From: Planctomycetes bacterium RBG_13_46_10
GTDB lineage: Bacteria; Planctomycetota; Phycisphaerae; Sedimentisphaerales; Anaerobacaceae
Direction of reading: 5' to 3'
Assembly: GCA_001824645.1 (NCBI GenBank)
Contig: MHYD01000052.1
Span: 1-10,767, forward strand
Length of the DNA: 10,767 bases
Part shown: one piece after another, positions 5,514 through 9,322 of the stretch
Layout: the number at the start of each line of letters is the position of its first letter
Position numbering within the stretch: position 1 is the stretch's first letter
The notes under the pieces: generated by a model
What the model saw: only the letters and a program-made list of their open reading frames with translations
Databases searched by the model: none
What the model was told of the DNA's origin: nothing
Translations under genes and position numbers: made by a program

Positions 5514-5938
5514 TTGTTTTGTGGATTAGCGTTATCCTGTTTGTCTCGATGACAGGTGGCTGCGATCCAGGAGAGTACGAAGCTGCAATGCTGAAAGTCG
5601 ATACGGTAGCAGCCGACATCAACAACGTCTCGAACGCGGTGCAGCAGGGCGTCCAGTCACCGGCAGGGCTGTTAATACCAGAACCGTACCGTACAGGTGT
5701 CTCGCTTGTAACTTATTTACTTACAGCCGTAGTTGGTGCATATACTCAGTATCGGCTCAAAACAAAACCCTTACAGGCCATCACTAAATCAATCGTCCAG
5801 GGCATACAGAACACTAACGATGCGGCCGCTGACCAAGCAAAGAAAAATATCAAGGCGGAAATGATCAACAACGGTATCCTTGCTGAGGGCAATGTCCTTG
5901 TCGAACAGCTCAAAAAATCCGTTACCTCGCCAGGCTGA
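5498..5938 (+). CDS. Lipoprotein with second membrane segment, lysis or virion-membrane candidate
   Basis: 146 residues from ATG 5498, preceded by AAAGGAG; an in-frame GTG at 5489 overlaps that ribosome site and is rejected. A lipoprotein signal peptide is clear: KGLIVLWISVILFVSM then TGGC, with Cys22 as the lipidation site. Residues 35-55 are Ala/Asn/Val-rich and helical. A second hydrophobic span (GVSLVTYLLTAVVGAY, 67-82) is followed by a basic turn (RLKTK) and a long amphipathic helix with many Gln/Asn/Lys. A lipoprotein that also crosses the membrane could act at the envelope during lysis or in virion membrane fusion. No family recognised. Confidence 0.65.
   Translation: MQKGLIVLWISVILFVSMTGGCDPGEYEAAMLKVDTVAADINNVSNAVQQGVQSPAGLLIPEPYRTGVSLVTYLLTAVVGAYTQYRLKTKPLQAITKSIVQGIQNTNDAAADQAKKNIKAEMINNGILAEGNVLVEQLKKSVTSPG
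5880..5892 (+). promoter_or_regulatory. Small hairpin presenting the Shine-Dalgarno of the 5892 gene
   Basis: TTGC (5880-5883) and GCAA (5889-5892) flank the loop TGAGG, which carries the Shine-Dalgarno GAGG. The last paired A is the A of ATG 5892. Only 4 bp, so weak alone; listed as one case of the recurring pattern. Confidence 0.3.
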
Positions 5939-6122
5939 GCAATCCGCTTTCACTGCCAAGCTAAACCTGGTTATGCCGATAGTCAGACCGCTTATACGTG
6001 GCCTGACTATCCACTTTGACCCAGCGCGTGAGCTGGTGATCTTAACACAAAAGGCAGAGAGACAAGAGTTACCGTTCAAGCTAATAGAGGCTGCAATCAA
6101 TGGAGACGAACGCGAACCATAA
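5892..6122 (+). CDS. 76-residue protein of unknown function
   Basis: It overlaps the lipoprotein gene by 47 nt. I chose ATG 5892, which has GAGGG just upstream, over an in-frame TTG at 5880; ATG 5972 is a shorter option. The N-terminus is polar (SLSNSSKNPLPRQAEQS). The core is hydrophobic/basic (LNLVMPIVRPLIRGLTIHFD) and the end is helical and charged (FKLIEAAINGDEREP). No transmembrane span is certain and no family was recognised. The stop lies inside the next gene, which starts at 6100. Confidence 0.5.
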   Translation: MSLSNSSKNPLPRQAEQSAFTAKLNLVMPIVRPLIRGLTIHFDPARELVILTQKAERQELPFKLIEAAINGDEREP

Positions 6123-6501
6123 TTCAAACCGCAAATCAGACTGGTTGACCCGTGTCCTGGTCACGATCCTGATCGGGATCGTCGGCTGGTTATGGCATAG
6201 CATGGATAACCGTCTGGTCTGTGTAGAAAATCGGTTACGCAGCGTCGAGCTTAGCCAGGCACGGATTCTTCAAAAGCTGGAGCTAACACCTGTTTTTCCC
6301 GCGGCCGCTGCCCACAGGCTGCACGAACGGCAGGGGGTTAGCTACTCTGGACCATATTTACAGGAGATCGTCGATTACAGCCGTAACGGTCTGGGCTTAA
6401 TATACGATAGACCGCGGATGATCATTCCGCCTGCCTTGCGTTACCCAGACGAGCTGCTGCAGAGCAGCTCAGCAGCGACGTGGGCGCGCGATATCGAGTG
6501 A
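6100..6501 (+). CDS. Membrane protein with N-terminal anchor and coiled coil (133 aa), holin/spanin-like layout
   Basis: ATG 6100 overlaps the previous gene by 23 nt. A polar N-terminus (ETNANHNSNRKSDW) leads into one membrane span (VLVTILIGIVGWLWHSM, about 19-35). A coiled coil follows (VENRLRSVELSQARILQKLE, about 42-61), then a Pro/Ala/Arg-rich soluble tail (YLQEIVDYSRNGLGLIYDRP, MIIPPALRYPDELL). N-in anchor plus coiled coil plus periplasmic tail is the layout of inner-membrane spanin subunits and some holin regulators. Two genes upstream is a lipoprotein, the usual outer-membrane spanin partner. This is an analogy of layout only; an internal virion protein is the alternative. Confidence 0.6.
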   Translation: METNANHNSNRKSDWLTRVLVTILIGIVGWLWHSMDNRLVCVENRLRSVELSQARILQKLELTPVFPAAAAHRLHERQGVSYSGPYLQEIVDYSRNGLGLIYDRPRMIIPPALRYPDELLQSSSAATWARDIE

Positions 6502-6522
6502 CGTCCAATAACGCAAAAAATT

Positions 6523-6735
6523 ATGTTTCATTCAACTTATACCTATTATTGCCGCTGGTGTCTCAAGGCATTTCAAGCCGATAAGCCGCTGCAAAAGGGC
6601 GGTTTCTGCTGTGATGCACACAAACAGGCACACTGGCGGGCTTATTCGCGTTGGGTTACGAATCAGCCGCACTATGCCAGATCGGTCAATAAAGTGATCC
6701 GCCGGCAGCGTAACGCAAGGAAGCTGAGAAAATGA
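6523..6735 (+). CDS. 70-residue zinc-finger DNA/RNA-binding protein
   Basis: ATG 6523; no strong ribosome site (the upstream sequence is AT-rich). Metal-binding residues are C10-x2-C13, then C29/C30 and H33/H37 in YYCRWCLKAF...GGFCCDAHKQAHWRAY. The basic C-terminal tail (KVIRRQRNARKLRK) suits nucleic-acid binding. The next gene repeats the same plan (C-rich knuckle, then C-R-Q-x2-x-R and a basic tail), so the pair may be an ancient duplication. A small transcription or translation regulator is a reasonable guess. Its TGA overlaps the next ATG (ATGA). Confidence 0.65.
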   Translation: MFHSTYTYYCRWCLKAFQADKPLQKGGFCCDAHKQAHWRAYSRWVTNQPHYARSVNKVIRRQRNARKLRK

Positions 6736-6884
6736 GCAAAGGCCGTACTAACCGCGAGCGCAAGTGTCTCTGTGGCTGTGGCTCTGGACTCCAGGGGCTT
6801 AGAGCTGATGCACAATACAGCTCTGCCGGCTGCCGGCAAAAGGCTTATCGCCAGCGGCTCCGCCAGCTCAAAAAGCGATCCTAA
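6732..6884 (+). CDS. 50-residue zinc-knuckle protein, paralogue-like partner of the 6523 gene
   Basis: ATG 6732 overlaps the upstream TGA (ATGA); stop TAA 6882-6884. After a basic start (SKGRTNRERK) come CLCGCG (C12, C14, C16) and, about 18 residues later, AGCRQKAYRQRLRQLKKRS with C34. The C-x-C-x-C...C-R-Q-x-A-Y-R layout resembles small plasmid and phage zinc-finger proteins ending in 'CRQ--YR'. The strongly basic tail implies nucleic-acid binding. It is the last gene before the non-coding region. Confidence 0.6.
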   Translation: MSKGRTNRERKCLCGCGSGLQGLRADAQYSSAGCRQKAYRQRLRQLKKRS

Positions 6885-6938
6885 AATCCCTCTCTAACTA
6901 CCAGCCGTACCAGGCTGAAAAATTTCCAAAGTTTCGTC

Positions 6939-6967
6939 TTGACAGGGGAGGAAAGCGTTGCTCCAAT
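6939..6967 (+). promoter_or_regulatory. Possible promoter reading into the 13-bp hairpin
   Basis: Perfect -35 TTGACA (6939-6944), 17-bp spacer, weaker -10 TCCAAT (6962-6967). A transcript would start near 6974, about 10 nt before the hairpin 6984-7018, and would encode no protein. It could make an origin RNA or a short leader. Confidence 0.35.
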
Positions 6968-6983
6968 GGGTAGGGCGGGAGGC

Positions 6984-7018
6984 GGGAGTCTCTAACTAAC
7001 AACAAGTTAGAGACTCCC
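6984..7018. repeat. Perfect 13-bp hairpin with 9-nt loop (origin candidate)
   Basis: GGGAGTCTCTAAC (6984-6996) and GTTAGAGACTCCC (7006-7018) are exact inverted repeats around TAACAACAA. There is no T-tract on either strand, so it is a poor terminator. A long perfect stem with a short AT-rich loop is the form of many rolling-circle nick sites, single-strand origins and packaging signals. Confidence 0.6.
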
Positions 7019-7027
7019 TTAAGAGCG

Positions 7028-7065
7028 GAACACACGCGGCGGTTTTTCCGCCCGCGTGTGTGTTC
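7028..7065. repeat. Long imperfect GC-rich hairpin
   Basis: The arms around loop TTTTT pair through GCGG/CCGC and CACGCG/CGCGTG to GAACAC/GTGTTC, with an extra G and an extra GT bulged in the 3' arm. It lies only 9 nt after the 13-bp hairpin and has no following T-run. Confidence 0.5.
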
Positions 7066-7193
7066 ATCCTATGACTGCCGTCACTACAAAAATACCTTCG
7101 TCGGGCACAGCCGTTAAAGCACACGGTTACGAATGATTTTTCGCCGCTTCGCGGCGTCGGTTCAAGGGATGGTACTCGCAGGTATAGGATAAA

Positions 7194-7238
7194 AGCTCAA
7201 ATCCCACGTAGTACACAAGATTGTGTCACCTACGAGCT
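7194..7238. repeat. Segmented hairpin
   Basis: AGCT (7194-7197), CGTAG (7207-7211) and ACACA (7213-7217) pair in order with AGCT (7235-7238), CTACG (7230-7234) and TGTGT (7222-7226), around loop AGAT. Three stacked helices with internal loops look like a folded RNA or ssDNA element. Confidence 0.4.
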
Positions 7239-7306
7239 AAAACGACCACAAAAACCACAGCTTAAAAATCAGCTCTATCAAAAGTAAAAAAAAATTCACA
7301 AAACAC

Positions 7307-7335
7307 TTGACAACAAACCGATGATGTCCGATACT
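7307..7335 (+). promoter_or_regulatory. Strong sigma70-type promoter
   Basis: Perfect -35 TTGACA (7307-7312), ideal 17-bp spacer, -10 GATACT (7330-7335), preceded by a long A-tract (7286-7294) that could act as an UP element. Predicted start is near 7342. It is the best promoter match in the window and drives the structured 7335-7740 segment, with the 7791 operon beyond. Confidence 0.65.
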
Positions 7336-7489
7336 GCCGACGTTATGTTTATCCAGGACGTAATCTAAAACACAAATCGCAACGTCTCAGCTCAGCAGGA
7401 CTTAGCCTGCATCGCGTCCTGTAATCGAATGAAACATAACATATATGGTCGGTAAGTGCGGCAATAATAAAGACTTAGGGTAAAAAAAG

Positions 7490-7564
7490 ATGTGTCGTAA
7501 TTATCGGCGAAAATGTTCACGAGCTAAAGCGAAAAAGCGTCGGCACGGTCGCCGTCGCCGCTGA
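7490..7564 (+). CDS. 24-residue arginine-rich peptide, candidate genome-binding/packaging peptide
   Basis: ATG 7490 to TGA 7562-7564. The peptide has 12 Arg/Lys pairs or runs, with a CRNYRRKCSRAKAK start and a KKRRHGRRRR end, and no acidic residue. This composition and length recall the tiny J proteins of microviruses, which neutralise packaged single-stranded DNA. The ribosome site is poor (an A-run), and the frame partly overlaps a GC-rich hairpin around CGGC/GCCG (7541-7554), so chance is not excluded. Confidence 0.4.
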   Translation: MCRNYRRKCSRAKAKKRRHGRRRR

Positions 7565-7575
7565 AAAGTAAAAAT

Positions 7576-7609
7576 GGCCTGCTGTACACGATAAGCGCGT
7601 ACGCAGGCC
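7576..7609. repeat. Hairpin GGCCTGC/GCAGGCC with inner GTAC stem
   Basis: GGCCTGC (7576-7582) plus GTAC (7584-7587) pair with GTAC (7599-7602) plus GCAGGCC (7603-7609): 11 bp with one bulged T and an 11-nt loop. It is followed directly by a second hairpin. A related stem recurs at 8865-8904. Confidence 0.55.
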
Positions 7610-7610
7610 G

Positions 7611-7640
7611 CCCGCTGCAAAACTCAGATTTTTCAGCGGG
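7611..7640. repeat. Hairpin CCCGCTG/CAGCGGG
   Basis: CCCGCTG (7611-7617) pairs with CAGCGGG (7634-7640), and AAAA (7619-7622) with TTTT (7629-7632) across a C/T mismatch; loop CTCAGA. It stacks next to the 7576-7609 hairpin and precedes the ribosome-site hairpin of the 7666 ORF. Confidence 0.55.
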
Positions 7641-7647
7641 TAGCCAC

Positions 7648-7665
7648 CAGAAGGAGTATCTTCTG
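7648..7665 (+). promoter_or_regulatory. Hairpin partly sequestering an AAGGAG ribosome site
   Basis: CAGAAG (7648-7653) and CTTCTG (7660-7665) form a perfect 6-bp stem with loop GAGTAT. The Shine-Dalgarno AAGGAG (7651-7656) straddles stem and loop. The ATG of the leader ORF follows immediately at 7666. Confidence 0.5.
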
Positions 7666-7821
7666 ATGACCGTTACGGACAATGGTATCGGCTACAATCC
7701 GGCAAAGCAAGCCCAAACTGCCTGCTGTGCCGGTTTTTTTGTATCCTCCGTGAAGGTACTCTCTTCTGGCCCACTTACAGGGGCCAGCCTATGGGAGACA
7801 AGCCAAGCTACCAGGCGGTAA
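7666..7821 (+). CDS. 51-residue leader-type ORF crossing the terminator
   Basis: ATG 7666 lies 9 nt after a strong AAGGAG, which is better than most starts here; stop TAA 7819-7821, overlapping the 7791 gene by 31 nt. The peptide (TVTDNGIGYNPAKQAQTACC, then GFFVSSVKVLSSG) shows no domain. Its frame runs straight through the intrinsic terminator 7699-7740. A translating ribosome would cover that hairpin, so the ORF may be a leader whose translation controls read-through into the 7791 operon. The alternative is an untranslated segment. Confidence 0.35.
   Translation: MTVTDNGIGYNPAKQAQTACCAGFFVSSVKVLSSGPLTGASLWETSQATRR
7699..7740 (+). terminator. Strong intrinsic terminator/attenuator
   Basis: CCGGCA (7699-7704) pairs with TGCCGG (7728-7733) and AGCA (7706-7709) with TGCT (7723-7726), across one A/G mismatch; T7 follows (7734-7740). 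It ends the transcription unit begun at 7307-7335 and stands 50 nt upstream of the 7791 gene. Confidence 0.7.
7766..7787 (+). promoter_or_regulatory. Hairpin upstream of the 7791 start codon
   Basis: CTGGCCC (7766-7772) and GGGCCAG (7781-7787) form a perfect 7-bp stem with an 8-nt loop ACTTACAG. The only Shine-Dalgarno-like bases (AGGGG) lie at the loop/3' arm junction, and ATG follows 3 nt after the stem. Translation of 7791 probably depends on opening it. Confidence 0.5.
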
Positions 7822-8288
7822 ATGCCGCTGAGGTCGAAAAGCTGCTGGATAGTCCCGACTTCATACACCGCGAAAAGTGCGCGTGCGGAGTCCCGATCTT
7901 CACTTTCCGCCGACCTGGTGAAACCCTCGAAGGCCGTATCTGGCCGTGTGCTGCCCAGGACCGTTTCGACCGTGCCCGCACAGCAGAGGTCGAATACTAC
8001 CGCAACGATAAGGACGTTCGTAAAGTAGCGATCCGGCTCAACAAACGGCTGCGTCAAACCATCGAGCAATATCATCTCTGGGGACAGGAGATCAGAATCA
8101 CCTACAAAGGCTCAATCAGGGGCAAATTTCCTAATGCCGAGAAAATATATCTCATTGAGCTGCAAAAAGGAACCTTCACCGATAATTTTGAAAGGGTGCA
8201 AGATGGAAAGGACCGGGACCACAAGCCGAGGGCAAGACGTCCAATCCGCCGACCTGCAACAGGCAGCCGAAGAAAAAGTGCTGCATAA
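7791..8288 (+). CDS. 165-residue Cys-containing basic protein, early gene of unknown function
   Basis: ATG 7791 directly after a hairpin. Residues 30-53 hold a CxC...C cluster (KCACGVPIFTFRRPGE, WPCAAQDRF) that may bind metal with nearby His. Residues 55-95 are charged and helical (RTAEVEYYRNDKDVRKVAIR, LNKRLRQTIEQYHLWGQE). A beta region follows (IRITYKGSIRG, KIYLIELQKG), and the tail is strongly basic (KPRARRPIRRPATGSRRKS). Nucleic-acid binding is likely. As first gene of the arm leading to the packaging ATPase, a replication role is possible, but no Rep motif is present. Its 3' end overlaps the next gene by 86 nt. Confidence 0.6.
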   Translation: MGDKPSYQAVNAAEVEKLLDSPDFIHREKCACGVPIFTFRRPGETLEGRIWPCAAQDRFDRARTAEVEYYRNDKDVRKVAIRLNKRLRQTIEQYHLWGQEIRITYKGSIRGKFPNAEKIYLIELQKGTFTDNFERVQDGKDRDHKPRARRPIRRPATGSRRKSAA

Positions 8289-8841
8289 AGTCAACAAGAG
8301 CAGGGCCGACCTGGTACGTGAATCACAGGTCCGCGTACAGGAGCTTAAAAAAGGTATGCTTTTATATCAACACGCCGATTGCGGCGATAACAGGACGGCG
8401 TGCGGAATCTTAATCGGTTCACAAATCAATACCACAACAAACGTGGCCGATGTCACCTGTCCAAAGTGTCTGGCAATAATCAGCAATGACGTGCCGGCGG
8501 CAGGACCAGACGAAGAATCTATCGCCGCCGATGATGAAACAAAAACTACACTGGATTTTGAGGCCCTTCGGCGTGCGGTCACAGTCGGTGACATTAAAAA
8601 CCTTACAGACCTGTTGAAAGACCCCCAGGTCCAGCAGCTTGCCGATAAATTTTCTGTACAGATCGGCACAGCAATAACGAGCTGTTATGCAAAATCCGCC
8701 GAGGCTATGCAGGCGATACCTGACCGCCTGGCTGACATCACCGAACAGCTCAAAGCAACAAATAATTTTCTGGAGAAAATCGGCGGCCTGCTGGAGCTGC
8801 AACAGGAGTTAAGAAAAGGATACAAAGAATCTCTTAATTAA
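8203..8841 (+). CDS. 212-residue protein with zinc-finger-like Cys cluster, unknown
   Basis: I chose ATG 8203 (GAAAGGG 6 nt upstream) over ATG 8134, which lies deep in the preceding gene with no ribosome site. The N-terminus is a charged helix (LQQAAEEKVLHKVNKSRADL, residues 18-37). A metal-binding candidate follows: C60, C67, C86 and C89 (HADCGDNRTAC, VTCPKC). After an acidic linker (GPDEESIAADDETK) come helices (LRRAVTVGDIKNLTDLLKDP) and a long C-terminal amphipathic helix (LADITEQLKATNNFLEKIGG). It may be a zinc-binding oligomeric DNA-binding factor. No family recognised. Confidence 0.6.
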   Translation: MERTGTTSRGQDVQSADLQQAAEEKVLHKVNKSRADLVRESQVRVQELKKGMLLYQHADCGDNRTACGILIGSQINTTTNVADVTCPKCLAIISNDVPAAGPDEESIAADDETKTTLDFEALRRAVTVGDIKNLTDLLKDPQVQQLADKFSVQIGTAITSCYAKSAEAMQAIPDRLADITEQLKATNNFLEKIGGLLELQQELRKGYKESLN

Positions 8842-8864
8842 AACTCTCACATAGGCACGGGGCG

Positions 8865-8904
8865 GGGCCTGCTTTTTTGCCCGACCTGGGACAAGGGCAG
8901 GCCC
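8865..8904. repeat. Hairpin GGGCCTGC/GCAGGCCC in the 8842-8920 gap
   Basis: GGGCCTGC (8865-8872) and GCAGGCCC (8897-8904) are exact 8-bp inverted repeats around a 24-nt loop containing T6 (8873-8878). A weak AGGC/GCCT stem (8853-8870) before the T6 could make this a modest terminator. The stem repeats that of 7576-7609. Confidence 0.45.
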
Positions 8905-8920
8905 GACAGCCCGCAAAATT

Positions 8921-9034
8921 ATGTGCACAACAGCAAGACGATTGAAGCGAACTATGAAATACAAGGAACCATCGAAACTGAAACGAATTTTTGTCTGGCT
9001 TCGGAGTAAAGTATATGCAATGTCCAAATTGTAA
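8921..9034 (+). CDS. Possible 37-residue basic peptide
   Basis: ATG 8921 to TAA 9032-9034, overlapping the zinc-ribbon gene by 20 nt. It is strongly basic with a helical stretch (KYKEPSKLKRIFVWLRSKVY). No strong ribosome site; an internal ATG at 8954 is the alternative start. Its composition resembles the 94-207 peptide. It fills a 170-bp gap in a dense operon, which is modest support. Confidence 0.3.
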   Translation: MCTTARRLKRTMKYKEPSKLKRIFVWLRSKVYAMSKL

Positions 9035-9317
9035 AGTGGCGTGCGATGCGGAACTGATCGCAGGTGTCAAGTATATCAACTGTCCTGACTGTGGCTGGTT
9101 TGTCAAAGATGGTGACACCTGGACGAGCTGCGAAGAACCCAAGGGACCGCAGCCCGAATCTGAATCTGATAATCCGCAGCCCAGCAGCAGCGGCTTGTTG
9201 TCCGGTACAGGAGGTCCGTCGTCACACGAGGCGGCGGATTCTCTGTCTATCAACCAGGGCAACGATGATGACGACAAAGACGGAATTGTAGCCGAGATAA
9301 CCTTTGGGGACGAATAG
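9015..9317 (+). CDS. Zinc-ribbon protein with acidic tail (100 aa)
   Basis: ATG 9015 has GGAG 8 nt upstream; an in-frame TTG at 8991 has none. Residues 3-26 form a zinc ribbon, C3-x2-C6 (QCPNCK) and C23-x2-C26 (NCPDCGWF), with further Cys at 10 and 39. The rest is low-complexity: Ser/Pro/Gly-rich, then DDDDKD and an acidic end (VAEITFGDE). The layout suggests an adaptor binding nucleic acid or RNA polymerase through the ribbon and a partner through the acidic tail, possibly the basic protein encoded next. Confidence 0.65.
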   Translation: MQCPNCKVACDAELIAGVKYINCPDCGWFVKDGDTWTSCEEPKGPQPESESDNPQPSSSGLLSGTGGPSSHEAADSLSINQGNDDDDKDGIVAEITFGDE

Positions 9318-9322
9318 CAGTA

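Larger units (their letters stand above)
6885..7306. other. Non-coding control region, candidate replication origin or packaging site
   Basis: About 420 bp without a convincing gene. It holds three copies of TCTCTAAC (6891 and 6989 direct, as part of the 10-nt repeat TCTCTAACTA; 7006-7013 inverted), a 13-bp perfect hairpin, a second long GC-rich hairpin (7028-7065), a CGCCGC-TTC-GCGGCG hairpin (7142-7156) and a segmented hairpin (7194-7238). It ends in an A-rich tract (7281-7294). Dense hairpins, iteron-like repeats and AT-rich DNA in the only large gap of a compact circular virus suggest origin and/or packaging functions. This is inferred. Confidence 0.45.
7335..7740 (+). ncRNA. Putative ~400-nt structured RNA between promoter and terminator
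   Basis: From the promoter at 7307-7335 to the terminator at 7699-7740 there is no gene longer than 24 residues that I trust, but stems are stacked throughout. Nested stems: CCGAC (7337-7341) with GTCGG (7448-7452); GTTATGTTT (7342-7350) with AAACATAAC (7432-7440), 9 bp perfect; CAGGACG (7354-7360) with CGTCCTG (7415-7421), 7 bp perfect; and inside these GCAGG/CCTGC (7395-7399/7406-7410). Downstream are the hairpins 7576-7609 and 7611-7640. It could be a regulatory RNA, an origin primer RNA, a packaging RNA, or a long 5' leader. No known RNA family was recognised. Confidence 0.5.

Noticed and set aside
6984..7018. Claim that the 9-nt loop is a geminivirus/CRESS-type nonanucleotide origin
   Set aside because: Only the loop length agrees; TAACAACAA is not TAATATTAC-like and no HUH Rep gene is present.
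7071..7192. Two coupled micro-ORFs (7071-7136 and 7133-7192) joined by ATGA
   Set aside because: Only 21 and 19 residues, no ribosome sites, and the second runs through the CGCCGC/GCGGCG hairpin; probably chance.
7160..7240. tRNA-like signal (GCTCAAATCCC resembling a T-loop)
   Set aside because: No acceptor, D or anticodon stems can be paired around it; the segment instead forms the 7194-7238 hairpin.
6885..7790. CRISPR array
   Set aside because: The repeats are inverted hairpins and scattered short motifs, without regularly spaced direct repeats or spacers.
7692..8075. 127-residue minus-strand open frame
   Set aside because: Opposite the 7791 gene and the terminator; no start signal or recognisable motif, and every supported gene is on the + strand.
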